Source: Callorhinus ursinus (lineage: Eukaryota > Chordata > Mammalia > Carnivora > Otariidae). Taken from it: a DNA stretch of 64,000 bases. The stretch is from the NCBI RefSeq assembly GCF_003265705.1, contig NW_020312787.1, forward strand, positions 9,130,311 through 9,194,310, read 5' to 3'. The stretch's first letter is position 1; every line of letters starts with the position of its first letter. Below the pieces are notes generated by a model that worked only from the letters and a program-made list of their open reading frames with translations, made no database searches and was not told the DNA's origin. The position numbers and the translations under genes are program-made. Positions 45,939 to 58,246 of the stretch are shown here, piece after piece.

Positions 45939-46760
45939 AACTATAAGTACTAGAAGAAATTATGGTTGAATACCTTTATAACCTGGGAATGAGAAAGCCT
46001 TTCTCATGACTCAAAATCTAGAATCCATAAAATAAAAGATTGACAAGTCTGACTTTATAAATACAAAATAAACTTGCATGGCAAAAATATATACATATAT
46101 ATGTGTGTGCATATAGATACAGATATAAACAAAAAGAGCCTAGAAGAAAATGACCAAAAATCTAAGAGAAAAATAGGAAAATAACAGTTCACACAAACAT
46201 AAATGCTAATGACCCTTAAACAAATTAAAATGTGCTCTACCTATCTCATAAGAAAAATGTAGGTTACACTACACCATTTTTTACCTATCAAATTCACAAA
46301 AGTTCAAAAGTTTGACAGCATACTCCATCATCCAGGCTGTAGAGAAACAGGCACCCTCAAACATTTGTGGTTGGATTGCAAAATGATGTGATCTCTATTG
46401 AGAAGGAAGTTGGTATTATAAAAAAAAAAATTACAAATGTGTTTACTCTTTAACCCAGCAATTCCACTTTTAGCAATCTTCCCTGAAGATACACTTCAAG
46501 AAACACAAAATAGCATATACACAAGGTTATCCAATGCAGGATTATTTGTCACATGAAACAACTGAAAACAACTCAAATGTCCTTTAAAGATGACAAGTTA
46601 ACTGAACTACATTACATCCACAAAATTAATAGATAACCATCCAACCATAGAAAAGAATGAGAAAAATCTCTCTGTATGTGACTCTAATATTATGCAGTAC
46701 CCTGATACAATTAGAAATTGAGAACCACCATAAAATCTAACCTATCCTTTTGCCTCATAT
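45939..46760 (+). mobile_element. Old L1 ORF2 region, part 2
   Basis: CCATAAAATAAAAGATTGACAAGTCTGACTTTATAAA, CAATTCCACTTTTAGCAATCTTCC, CAACTCAAATGTCCTTTAAAGATG and TAATAGATAACCATCCAACCATAG continue the L1 ORF2 C-terminal order. Confidence 0.8.
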
Positions 46761-47479
46761 TTTGTGGTAATGCATTATTCACATCTAGTTATAAATGAAA
46801 GAATGGGTACCATATAAAATTTGGTGGCTGCTTCTCTGAGCTATGCATTGTATTAGATCAACAGAATGTACACAGTTTTTATACAGCACCTAGATCAGTT
46901 CTGAACATTTCTGTAATAATGCTAGGTCTGTATATTATACAAGGAAAAAACCAAACTTCTTCATATCTTGGGATTTTATTCATATAATTTGTAAAACTAC
47001 ACATTTCTAAAATATAAGTCAAGTGTAAAAATCCTTAATGAAACAGTAATAAAAGACTAAAAAATGTACTTTCACTATTACCTCCTACATAAATTTCATC
47101 CTAAGGTACTATATGATAAATTTTAAGATACTATATTAAATGAAATAAAATCTATACCACGATGACCATAAAAGATTTAAATCAGGTATGGAGGCCATGC
47201 TTAGGGGAAATAAATGAGGAAATGCACATTAGGCAATCCAGATGGAGAAACAGAACTAACACCTTTTTTTCCCCCAATGAAAGACCTATTAAAAATAGTG
47301 CCATATCAGCTATTTAGATATTAAACTACTTTCAACATCAAAGAAAAGCAATTTAAAGGTAAGAACATTATTTTTCCTTCTTATTAGTGAATAAATATCA
47401 TAAAAAAGAATGCAGTCTAGCACTCACTAGAAGTATTTCATAATCTATCTTAATTTTTACTGTAAAATATTTGATACAT
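46761..47479. other. Unassigned AT-rich DNA
   Basis: No gene seen. The first part may be an eroded L1 3' UTR. Confidence 0.35.
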
Positions 47480-48820
47480 GATACAATGTATGAGTTCACC
47501 ATTTATTTTAATGAGAACATTACCAGTAGCATTAAAACTATCTCTGTGTTCCTCACTGATCCTATTTCTCTGTCTCATTTGGATTAATCACTATCCTGAA
47601 TGTTATCATTCCCTTGTTTAAAAAAAAAAAAGTTTTACCCACATGTATACAAATCCCTAAACCATGTATTCTTTAGCTTTTCCTTTTTGAAAGTATTATT
47701 TTAAAATGGTATCATACTGTATGTAGTCTTCTATGACTTGATTTCTTCACTCAACATCATGTTTCCAAGATCCACCCATATTATTATGTGAAGCTGTATT
47801 ACATGCATTCTTGCTATGTCATTATGACAATTCTTAATCCATTCTCCTGTCAAATAACAAGTGCTTATTTTAGTTTTTTTGCTATTACAAACAATGCCAC
47901 ATAAATATTTTTGTTCATATATTCTAGTATACTTGTGCAAGGGTTTATCTAAAACATAGGCCTAGATAGAATAGGTGGGCTGTAGGATATGCATATGTTC
48001 AACTTTGAGTCTAAAAGTTTTTTCCAAAGGAAGTATATCAGTTTATACTCCCATCAGCCATATCTAAAAGTTCTTATTCCTTCATATACTTACCAACATT
48101 TTGGGCTGCAAGACTTGATTGTAACAAACTAACTGGTGTAAAATAAAATCTCATTGTAATCAATAACATATTATTATGATCTACATAATATTCTATTAAA
48201 TTAATATAATCTAATGAGTTTTAGTATCTTTTCCATAGGTTTACTTGCCATTCCTATCTCCTCTGAAATGGTCACCATCTATTTTTTAAGATAGTTTATC
48301 TTTTCTTATTATTATAAAAAGTATTTACATACTCTGGATACTAACACCATGCCAATTTTATGTCTTGTCAATATCTACTCCCAGGATATGGTTTGTCTTT
48401 TCAGTTTCTTTTATGTTCTTAATCATTTATTTTATATATAGTTCACATTGTTTAGTTATGTTTAAGAAATTCTTCCCTATACAAAAGTCATAAAGACACT
48501 ATTGTACACTTTATTTTAAAGTTTAAAAGTTATACCTTTCACATTTGTCTTTTATGTACCTGTAATTGACTTCTAGATATTATATAACATTGAGACCCAA
48601 TTTCACTTTCTGTGTGATTGATCAATCGTTTCAGGACTATTAATTATATAGACCACTTTTTCCTAATGATCTGCAATGCCGTATTAGTTCTATATCAAGT
48701 TTCCACATATGCTTCAGTTCGTTTCTGGATTCTCTAATCTAGTCTATCTGTCAATCTATCTTTGTGCATACTATCTTAATATAAATAGACTTTTCTATAC
48801 AGCCAAAATAACATTTTCAC
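47480..48820 (-). mobile_element. Old L1 3' half, minus strand
   Basis: Antisense ORF2/3' order: TTCTATGACTTGATTTCTTCACTCAACATCATG, CAATTCTTAATCCATTCTCCTGTC, AAACATAGGCCTAGATAG, ACACCATGCCAATTTTATGTCTTG, TTCACATTGTTTAGTTATGTTTAAGAAATTC and GATTGATCAATCGTTTCAGGAC. Eroded, no intact frame. Confidence 0.8.
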
Positions 48821-48829
48821 AAATATAAT

Positions 48830-49639
48830 CGAAATTTCTTAGTATCCTCTAATTTTCAGTTCATAAATCATCACCCCCAATTTGCTCTCAAAGTGTCTTA
48901 TGGCTGGTTTCTTTAGAACTGGATCCATCCCAGGACCTCACATTCCATCTAGTTGTTCAGCCAGTGAGGCTCTTTTAAACACCACTTTTTCATGACACCA
49001 ACTGGTTGAAGTAATTAGTACACTTGTCCCACAAAATGTCCCATCTTCTAGATTTATCTGATTGCTCCTTTGTGGTATTATTTAATTACCTATCCCCTGA
49101 ATTTCCTGAAAAAAAATCAACTGGAAGTTGATCTAAAGATTTGTCTGGATTCAAATTAAACACTTTTGGCTAAAAAAAAAATTTATAAATGAGACCCTAT
49201 GGTTCATATTGCATCACAACTGGAGATATATAATATCTGATGTCCCACCAATGATCACTGCATTAAGGTGACACCCCTCCATTGCATATTGCCCCTCCCC
49301 TTTCTTCAAAGGAGAATCTATGTAGTATTATTTTATCACCATTTAAATGCCCAGCTCAATTTCAATGTCCAGGTCATTCACCTAATAGTTTTAACACCAA
49401 TTAATACTCATTGTCTAAACAATAATTTCATTAAGGATTGTGAAATGGTAATTTTCTGGTTATAGATATTTTTCTAAATTTATGCCATTATCTTGTAAAG
49501 ATAGAGCTTTCCCTTTTAATTCGTTTACACTGAATTATAGTTCCTACTGGAAAGACAGTATAAATGCTTAAAGTCTTTCCTTCCAATCAACAGTTTTCAA
49601 AAAAATTCTTCAGTTTAGTAATAATCTATGTCCTTTTTT
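48830..49639. repeat. Old dispersed repeat of unresolved family
   Basis: TGTCCCACAAAATGTCCCATCTTCTAGATTTATCTGATTGCTCC, GACACCCCTCCATTGC and GTCATTCACCTAATAGTTTTAACACC resemble a common mammalian relic I cannot name with certainty. The frame 49268-49465 lies in it and is not a gene. Confidence 0.4.
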
Positions 49640-49652
49640 AAAATAGACTTTT

Positions 49653-49860
49653 TGAAAGATTGTATTTATTTATTTGTTTATTCGAGAGACAGAGAGAGAG
49701 AGAAAGAGAGAGAGCATAAGAAGGGGGAGGGCCAGAGGGAGAAGCAGACTCCGCACTGAGCAGGGAGTCCAGTGCAATGTGGCGGCTCGATCCAGGGACT
49801 CTAGGATCATGACCTGAGCCAAAGGCAGATGTTTAATTGAAAGAGCACCCAGGCACCCCA
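49653..49860 (-). mobile_element. Can-SINE, minus strand
   Basis: Minus strand: GGGGTGCCTGGGTGCTC head, body, a GA-rich tract (CT on the sense strand) and AATAAATAAATAC tail. AAAATAGACTTTT is duplicated exactly at 49640-49652 and 49861-49873. Confidence 0.94.
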
Positions 49861-49889
49861 AAAATAGACTTTTTTAGACCAGTTTTAGT

Positions 49890-50800
49890 TTTATAGAAAA
49901 AGTGTCATTCCAGGATTCTTTACCCACTTAGAATACTCTTGAGGAATAAAAGGAAAATCAAGAAATTCTCAAATAAAAAAAAGAAAAGTTGTCACCAGCA
50001 GACCTACTCAATAAGAGTGGCTAAAAAAAATCTTTTCAAATAGAAAGGAAATTTTAAAGAAAACTCTGAACGTCAGGAATTAAGAAAGAAAGGAAGAGCA
50101 AAAATATAGGCATATCATAATAAGACTATTCTTCTCTTTTCTAAATTATGTTAAGAAAGGTAAAGAAAAATTATAACATCGTTTGATGTAGTTCTCAGTG
50201 TAGTAGATAAAGGAAAATATTTTTAAGACAACTATATTACAAAGGGAGAGTATAAAAGAACCTAACTGAAAGCAAATGTTGACACAAGTAAAGACTGGAG
50301 TAAATTATGTATATATAATATAATATAATGTCGAGAACAATCACAAAAAATATATACAAAAAAATACATTTGAAAATTCTAAAGATGAGGGGTGCCTGGG
50401 TAGCTCAGTCAATTAAGCATCTGCCTTTGGCTCAGGTCATGATCTCAGGGTCCTGGGATTGAGCCCTGCGTCAGGCTCTCTGCTCAGCAGGGAGTCTGCT
50501 TCTCCCACTCCCTCTGCTCCTCCCTCCCTGCTTGTGCACTCCCTCCTTCTCTCTCACTCTCAAATAAATAAATAAAATCTTTAAAAATAAAAATTAAAAA
50601 TTAATATTTTAAAGATGAGTCAAAACGTAATTCTAAATAATTTCAAGTAACAAACATGAAAACAAAAAAGCGAAACAGAAGAATAAAAAACATGAAGAAC
50701 AAGCAATAAAATAGCAGATCATATAAATAATTACATTAAATGTAAATGATCTAAATATACCAATTAAGAGAAAATCAGTTTGACAGATTAAAAAAACATG
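49890..50800 (+). mobile_element. HAL1-like 3' part
   Basis: GTTGTCACCAGCAGACCTACTCAATAAGAG, AAATCTTTTCAAATAGAAAGG, then a later AT-rich part and AATTACATTAAATGTAAATGATCTAAATATACC match the region after HAL1/L1 ORF1. A Can-SINE is nested in it. Confidence 0.65.
50390..50609 (+). mobile_element. Can-SINE, plus strand
   Basis: GGGTGCCTGGGTAGCTCAG head, GGCTCTCTGCTCAGCAGGGAG body, CT-rich tract, AATAAATAAAATC tail. TAAAGATGAG is duplicated at 50380-50389 and 50610-50619. Confidence 0.94.
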
Positions 50801-51137
50801 GCCCAAGGTGATGTCACAGAAGATGGTTGAGTAGGAAACCCCACGAATCAGTCTCTCCATGGAGACAACTATTGAGCTGGCAAAAAGAGTCAAAACCAAC
50901 TATTTGGGAACTCCAGAGTATAGTCAAATATTTGAAATGTTGAAGGGAGTGCTTCATGAAGAAGAAGCTAGCAAGTTTTTGTAAATTTCAGTGTTTTGCA
51001 TTGCAGCTACTATCACCTATCTCTCTACCATATATCAAGCAACCATGTGGATAATAGCCCATGTTCTTGGTGCAGCTAAATGTTAACAAGGTGGTCAAGA
51101 GGGACCCTCCCCTCCAAAACTCATGGCACGTGTTTTT

Positions 51138-51691
51138 TTTTCCTTTAAATTATTTTATTGTTATGTTAATCACAATACATTACATCATTAGTTTTTGATG
51201 TAGTGTTCCATGATTCATTGTTTGTGCATCACACCCAGTGCTCCACGCAGAACGTGCCCTCTTTAATACCCATCATCAGGCTAATCCAACCCCCCGCCCC
51301 CTCCCCTCTAGAACCCTCAGTTTGTTTTTCAGAGTCCATCGTCTCTCATGGTTCATCTCCCCCTCCGATTTCCCCCCTTCATTCTTCCCTTCCTGCTATC
51401 TTCTTCTTCTTTTTTTTTCTTAACATATATTGCATTATTTGTTTCAGAGGTACAGATGTGTGATTCAACAGTCTTGCACAATTCACAGCGCTCACCATAG
51501 CACATACCCTCTGCAATGTCTATCACCCAGTTACCCCATCCCTCCCAACCCACCTCCACTCCAGCAACCCTCAATTTGTTTCCTGAGATTAAGAATTCCT
51601 CATATAAGTGAGGTCATATGATACATGTCTTTCTCTGATTGACTTATTTCACTCAGCATAACATCCTCCAGTTCCATCCACATCATTGCAA
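51138..51691 (-). mobile_element. Young carnivore L1 3' end, minus strand, nested
   Basis: Same 3' UTR as at 35284 but longer: TTTTATTGTTATGTTAATC, CATTACATCATTAG, CTCTAGAACCCTCAGTTTG, then a second 3' UTR part and antisense ORF2 end (TTCACTCAGCATAACATCCTCCAGTTCCATCC). A 15-bp duplication ATGGCAYGTGTTTTT lies at 51123-51137 and 51692-51706. Confidence 0.94.
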
Positions 51692-51828
51692 ATGGCATGT
51701 GTTTTTATCTGCCTGGCAGTGCACTGCCAGAGGACTGTCACAGAAGCTGGCTTTTGTTTCAACCCATCAACCTACAGCAGCTTCCCAAGAAGCCCCTGTC
51801 AAAAGAATTTAAGGTGAGAACACATCTG

Positions 51829-51851
51829 TTGTTGTTGTTGTTGTTGTTGCA
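51829..51851. repeat. (TTG)n microsatellite
   Basis: Seven uninterrupted TTG units inside the old L1. Confidence 0.95.
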
Positions 51852-54807
51852 ACACATTTTTATCTCTTTCTTACTGACCCAAACATTGAAGGGATTCTCT
51901 GTCAGATCACTGACATGGAGATAATGGAATAAACTTTAAACCCATGCATGATACGGTCCTGGATGATATTTCGTTTTGCAAAAATAGTTTGTAAAAGTCA
52001 TTAAAACAGATGATTGTGGCCTTCAAAAAGGAACAACACCAATTCCAATGGACATTCTGATTTCCAGAGTCACCACATCACAATAGTCACAATGTCCAGG
52101 CTTAAAAGCATACAAATTAACAGGAAATTATGACGTACCCACAGGAAAGAAGAAATTGAAAGAAACTATCCCTGAGGAAAGATAGGGAATATCAACAAAG
52201 GGTTACAAATTATAAAAGGGAATGAAACAAGAATTCTGGACCTGAGAAGTACAATAATTAAACATTACATTCAATATTGTAATGAAAGGTACAATAGCTT
52301 CTCTAGTGTTGAACACAAGAGGAGTTCAACAGCAAATTTGAGCAGGCAGAAGGAAGAATCAGTGAGCTTGTAGATGGGGCAATTTAAATTATACAGTCTG
52401 AGGAGCAGAAAATTTTTAAAAATGAAGAAAAATAAACAGAGCCTAAAGGACCTGTAAGGTACCATCAAGTGTACCAACATACACAAAATGGGAGCATTAG
52501 AAGGAGAGGAGAGGAGAGAAAGACCATCTTAAGAAAAACTGGCTAAAATCTTCACAAATTTGATTAAAGCATGAATCTCCATATCCAAGAAGTCCAATAA
52601 ACTAACAATAAATAACAATAACATAAACTCAAAGAAATCCACACAAACACACATTATCATCAAACTGTCAAATGGCAAAAACAAAGAAAGAATCTTGAAA
52701 TCATCAGGCAGAAGCAACTTGTCATATATAAGGGAGCCTCAATAAGATTAGCCAATTCCTTCATCAAAAATCATGGAAGCCAGGAGGCAGTGGGAAGACC
52801 CATTTAATGCTAAAAGGAAAAAAAAAAAAAGCTGTTAACCAAAATCCTCTATCTAGCAAAACTCTCCTTCAAAAATTAAGGAGCAATTAAGACACTCTCA
52901 AATAAATAAGAACTGAGGGAGTCCACTGCTAGTAGCCTGCCCTAGAAATGTTAAAAGGGAGTTTCTCAGGCTCAAATTAAAGAACACTGAATAGTAACTC
53001 AAAGCCATATGAAGAAATAAGGAACACTGGCAAAAATGCTACATAGGGAAATATAAAAGCCAGTATTATTATATTTTTGGTTTGTAATTCTTCTTTTTAT
53101 TTTCTATATAATTTAAAAGACAAATGAATAAAACAATAATTATAAATCTATGTTAATGGGCACAAAGTGTATAAAGATGTAATCTGTGGCAATGCAAACA
53201 TGAAGGGAATGGAGCTGTAAAATAGCAGAGTTTTTGTTCACTAGTGAGAATAAATTGATATTAATTCAAACTAGATTGTTATAAATTTGAATTCCCATGG
53301 TAACCTCTAAAAAAAATAAAAAGGAGGGAATCAAAATGGTATACCAGAGAAAATCACTTAAACACAAAAGAAGGCAGTAATGAAGGAACTAAGAGACAAA
53401 AAATATGACATATAGAAAACAAATAGCAAAATGTCAGAAGTAAGTCCCTCATTATCAGTGATTACTTTAAATGTAAATGGATTAAACTCTCTAATTAATA
53501 GGCAGAGATTGGCAGAATGGATTCTAGAACTATGATCCAACTCTATACTACTCTTGAAACTCACTTTAAACCAAATTCAACACAAATACGTTAAAAATGA
53601 ATAGAACAAAACCGATATTCCATTCAAATAGTACCAAAAGTAAGCATCATGAAGTGGCTATACTAGTATCAGATAAAATAGATTTTAAGACAAAAATCAT
53701 TACAAAAGACAAATACATTATATATTGACTAAAAAGATCAATCCATAAGGAAGACATAACAATTATATACATAGACACACCTAAAAACAGAGTCCCAAAA
53801 CATTTAAAGCAATAACTAAAGGGATAAACGGGTAGTACTTGATAATAGTTGGAAACCAATACCCAACTTCAATAATGGATATAATATCTGACAGAAGATC
53901 AGTGTAAAAATAGAGCTTGAGCAACACTATAAACCAAAACTAAAAAACATACACAGAACACTCCTCCCAAGAAGAGTAGAATACACATTTTTCTCAACTG
54001 TACTTAGAACATTCTCCAGGATAGACCATATGTTAGGCCATTAAAAAAGACTCAATAAATTTAAAAAGATTGAAATCATACAAAGTATCTCCTCCAACCA
54101 TAATAGAATGAAGCTAGAAATCAACAACAGAAGGAAAACTGAAAAATCTGCAAATACATAGAAAGTAAACAACATGCACTTAAACAACCAATGAGTTAAA
54201 GAAGAACTCATTAGGGAAATTAGAAAATACTTTAAGATGAACAAAAACAAAAACTCAACATATCAAAACTTATAGATGCAGCAAAAGCAGTGCCCAGAGG
54301 GATAATTATAGCTATAAATACCTACATTTAAAAAAGAAGAAAGATCTCAAAAAAGAAAATCTAACTTTACGACTTAAGGAACAAGAAGTTTGCTTTGCAA
54401 ACTAAAGCAAACTAAACTCCAAGCCAGCATAAGGAAGGAACTATAAAGATTAGAGCTGAAATAAATGAAATAGAGACAAGAAAAAAAAAACAATAGAAAG
54501 AATCAATGAAAACAAAAGTTGGCTCTTCTAAAAGACCAACAAAACTGACAAACCCTTAGGTAAACTAAGGAAAAAAAAGAGAAGACACAAATAACCAAAA
54601 TCAGAAATGAAAGTGTGTGTATACTTACTACAAAATTATAAATTTAAAAGGATCATAAGAGAACTCTCTGAACAACTATGTATCAACAAATTAAATAATC
54701 GAGAGGAAATGGACAAATTTCTATAAACACACAAACTACCAAGACCTTCACAAGAAAAAAATACAAAATCTGAACAGACCTACAATGAGTAAACAGATTG
54801 AATCAAC

Positions 54808-55015
54808 GACTCTTAACTATAGGAAACAAACTGAGAGTTGCTGGAGGGGAGGTAGGTGGGGGGATGGTGTAGTTGGGTGATGTGCATTAAGGAGGGCACC
54901 TGATGTAATGAGCACTGGGTGTTATATGGAACTGGTAAATCACTAAATTTTACCCCTGAAACCAATAATACACTATATGTTAACTAAATGAACTTAAATT
55001 AAAAAAAATTTTTTT
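54808..55015 (+). mobile_element. L1 3' UTR fragment nested in L1 ORF2
   Basis: CGACTCTTAACTATAGGAAACAAACTG, a G-rich segment (54856-54866), GATGTAATGAGCACTGGGTGTTATATG and TAACTAAATGAACTTAAATTAAAAAAAA. ORF2 linker sequence of the host L1 resumes right after. Confidence 0.92.
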
Positions 55016-55253
55016 TTAATTTCCAAACAAGAAAAGCCCTGGATCAGGTGGCTTCTCTGATGAATTCTACCAAACATTTAAAGAAGCATTAACACCAATA
55101 CTATTCAAACTCTTTCAAAAAAAGAAGAGAAAGTAATACTTCCTAACCTATGAGACCAGCATTACCGAAGCCAAAGATGCCACATGAAAACTACAGGACA
55201 ATATATCTTATGAATATGGATGCAAAAATCTTCAGTAAAAACCAACAAACCAA

Positions 55254-55450
55254 GGGGCACCTGGGTGGCTCTGTCCTTAAGGGTCTGCTTTTGGCTCAGG
55301 TCATGATCCCAGGGTTCTGGAATCGAGCCCCACATCAGGCTTTCTGCTCAGCAGGAAGCCTGTTTCTCCCTCTCCCACTCCCCTGCTTGTGTTTCCTTTT
55401 TCACTGTGTCTCAAATAAATAAATAAAATCTTTAAAAACAAAACAAAACA
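55254..55450 (+). mobile_element. Can-SINE, plus strand, nested in L1 ORF2
   Basis: GGGGCACCTGGGTGGCTCTGTCC head, body, CT-rich tract, AATAAATAAAATC tail followed by AAAAC units. Flanking duplication is blurred by A-rich sequence. Confidence 0.92.
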
Positions 55451-55878
55451 AAAAACCTAGCACACCAAATCCAGCAGCACATTAAAGGATTATATGCCAT
55501 AACTAACTAGGCTTTATTTCAGGGATGCCATGGTGGTTCCACATAAGAAAATCAAACAATGTAGTACATCGTATTAATAGAATAAAGGAAGAAAGATGTA
55601 CATGATAATCTCAGTCAACAAAAAGAATATGACAAATTCAACACCCTTTCCAGATAAAAATGTTCGGATAACTAAGAACAGAAGGGAACTTACTCGACAC
55701 AATACAAGACATTTTAAAAAACCCATTCATCATATTCAATGGTGAAAGACTGAAAGCTTTCCCCCTAAGATTAGGAACAAGACAAGGATGCACATTTTCA
55801 CCACTGCTATTTCACATTGTACTGGAATTCTAGCCAGAGGAATCAGGCAAGAAACAGAAACTAAAGACATTCAAATAG

Positions 55879-55916
55879 GTGAAGAAGGAGGAGGAGAAGG
55901 AGGAGGAGGAGAAAAA
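55879..55916. repeat. (GGA)n-type purine tract
   Basis: GAAGAAGGAGGAGGAGAAGG and further GGA units inside the L1 RT region. Confidence 0.9.
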
Positions 55917-56613
55917 GAAATAAAACAATCCCTATTGGGGGCAAATTATATGATCTTGTATATAAAAATCCTGAAGAACCCATAAAAATGAGCTAATGAA
56001 CTAATTCAGCAAAACTCCAGAATACAAGATCAACACTCAAAAAACCAGTTGTATTTCCATACACTAGCAATAAACAATCCAAACAGTAAATTAAATAACA
56101 ATTCCATTTACAATAGCAGCAAAAAGAATAAATACATAGGAATAAATGTAACTAAGCAGATGCAAGACTTGCACACTTAAAACTAAAGAATCACTGGAAG
56201 ATACTAGAGACTACCTAATAAATGAAAAAAAACATGGATTGGAAGACTTAATATGGTTAAGATGGGAATACTCTCCCAAGATGATCTACAGATTCAATGC
56301 AATCCCTATCAAAATCCCAGCAACGAATTTTGCAGAAGTGGAAAAGCTTAGCCTAAAATTCATATGGAATTGCAAGGATGTCAAATAGGCTCAAAAATCT
56401 TGAAAAAGAAAAACAAAGTTAGACAACTCAGGTTTCCTGATTTCAAAACTTACTACAAAGCTGCAATAACCAAAACAGTGTAGTACAGGAATACAGATAG
56501 ACATACATCAATGAAATTGAACTGATGTGTCCATATATAAACCAGTCTATCTGTGGTCAACTGATTATCAACAATGGTGACTGGACCACTCAATGGGAAA
56601 GAATACTCTTATT

Positions 56614-56631
56614 CAAAAAATGATGCTAGGA
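56614..56631. repeat. Target-site duplication, left copy (chimeric retrocopy)
   Basis: CAAAAAATGATGCTAGGA recurs exactly at 57044-57061 after the poly(A) tail. The bottom-strand TTTTTTG at its edge is a typical L1 endonuclease target. Confidence 0.95.
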
Positions 56632-56659
56632 GCAGGACCGTGGCCATGGAAGTCGGAAT

Positions 56660-56693
<34 letters not shown>

Positions 56694-56759
56694 TCAACTA
56701 GCCCTGAAAATGGATGGCGCTGGAGCGTCGGGCCCATACCCGGCCGTCGCTGGCAGTCG
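56632..56759 (+). rRNA. 28S rRNA fragment (non-functional)
   Basis: GTGGCCATGGAAGTCGGAATC, CGCTAAGGAGTGTGTAAC, CTCACCTGCCGAATCAACTAG and GGGCCCATACCCGGCCGTCG are highly conserved large-subunit rRNA sequence. Only a couple of positions differ from the mammalian 28S as I remember it, so the copy is fairly young. It stops abruptly at GGCAGTCG where 28S would continue. Confidence 0.97.
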
Positions 56760-57043
56760 TTAAGTTACAAGCCAGTCTGTATGTTTATTATCAAATCTGT
56801 AAGAATGCAGGAACATGTACTGATGACAATAATCTATGTAGGAATCAGTCCAGATGTGTTTTTCCCTAGCAACTTGTCTGAAACCATATAATGGTGTGCA
56901 TTTTTCTTTAAGAAAGGGTCTATATAATCATTTTCTGGAAAGTATAGGTATCTGTACTGATGTTTTTATATGAAGAACATAGTGTCTTTGTGGGTTTAAA
57001 GACAACTGTGAAATAAAATTGTTTCACCTGCCTAAAAAAAAAA
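56632..57043 (+). pseudogene. Chimeric retrocopy: 28S rRNA fragment fused to an mRNA 3' end
   Basis: Between the two copies of an 18-bp perfect target-site duplication lies a two-part, same-strand insert. 56632-56759 is a 28S rRNA fragment. 56760-57033 is an mRNA-like 3' end with AATAAA at 57012-57017, a likely cleavage site 16 bases later and an A9 tail with one trailing non-A base. The host L1 reads through on both sides (AAAAAATGATGCTAGG / AACATTGG). The structure fits L1-driven reverse transcription that began on a polyadenylated mRNA and moved to 28S rRNA, or reverse transcription of a ligated RNA. I do not recognise the mRNA source. The frame 56670-56891 spans the join and is meaningless. 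Confidence 0.92.
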
Positions 57044-57172
57044 CAAAAAATGATGCTAGGAACATTGGATATGCACAAGCGAAAGAATGAACCTTACACT
57101 ATATACAAAACTTAACTCAAAATTAATCAAAGACCTAAAACTACAAAATTCTTAGAAGAAAACAAAGGGGTG

Positions 57173-57372
57173 GGGGCACCTGGGTGGCTCAGTTGTTAAG
57201 CGTCTGCCTTCGGCTCAGGTCATGATCCTAGGGTTCTGGGATCGAGCTCCGCACATCAGGCTCCCTCCTCCGCAGGAAGCCTGCTTCTTCCTCTCCCATT
57301 CCCCCTGCTTGTGTTCCCTCTCTTGCTGTGTCTCTCTCTGTCAAATAAATAAATAAAATCTTAAAAAAAAAA
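57173..57372 (+). mobile_element. Can-SINE, plus strand, nested in L1 ORF2
   Basis: GGGGCACCTGGGTGGCTCAG head, full body, CT-rich tract, AATAAATAAAATC tail. A perfect 16-bp target-site duplication, AGAAAACAAAGGGGTG, lies at 57157-57172 and 57373-57388. Confidence 0.96.
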
Positions 57373-58067
57373 AGAAAACAAAGGGGTGAATCTTCATGGC
57401 CTTCGATTAGCAATGGATTCTTATATTTGACACCAAAAGCACAATCAATTTAAAAAATAAGCTGAACTTTATCAAGATTAAAAATATTTGCACATTAAAG
57501 AATACTATCAACAGAATAAAAGGGCAACCCACAGAATGGGAAAAATATATGCAGATCATATATCTGATAAGGGTTCAGTACCCAGAATATTTTAAAATGG
57601 GCTAAAGACTTGGATAGACAGTTCTCCAAAGAAGATATACAAATGGCCAAAAGCACATATAAAGATGCTCAACACCACTAGTCATTTCAAAAATGTAAAT
57701 CAAAACCACAATGAGATACCACTTCAGATATATTTGGTTGGCTAAAACAAAAAACAAAAACAAATCAGAAAATAAGTATTGACAAGGATGTGGAGAAAGT
57801 GAAACACTCATATGTTGCCGGTGAAAATGTCAAATGGTACACCTGCTGTAGCAAACAGTTTGGCAGTTCCTCTCCTCAAAAATTTAAACATAACATTACA
57901 ATATGAACCTGCAATTCCACTCCTAGATATATATTCAGATAAACTGGAAACAGACCCTCAAATAAATCTTGTAATTAATGCCCGTTGGAACACTATTCAC
58001 AATAGCAAAAAGGAGGAAACAACCCAAATTACCATCAAAGATGAATGGATAAAAGAAAAAAATATGA

Positions 58068-58246
58068 GGGGCACCTGGGTGGCTCAGTGAGTTAAGCATT
58101 CAGCTCCTGATTTCAGGTCAGGTCATGATTTCAGAATCCTGGGATCAAGTCTTGCGGCAGGCTCCATGCTCAGCAGGTAGTTCCCTCTCCCTCTACCCCT
58201 TCCCCCACTTGCTCTCTGTCTCTCTCTAAAATAAATAAATAAATCT
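58068..58246 (+). mobile_element. Can-SINE, plus strand, nested in L1
   Basis: GGGGCACCTGGGTGGCTCAG head, body, CT-rich tract, AATAAATAAATC tail. The flanks (58039-58067 and 58247-58275, GATGAATGRATAAA...) align as a long, diverged duplication. Confidence 0.9.

Noticed and set aside
51203..51924. Several plus-strand frames of 60-86 codons as genes
   Set aside because: They lie in the antisense strand of a young L1 3' UTR and its flank. The same frame recurs at 35359 in the other copy of that UTR.
56670..56891. A 73-codon frame as a coding region
   Set aside because: Its first half is 28S rRNA sequence read as protein and it crosses the chimera join.
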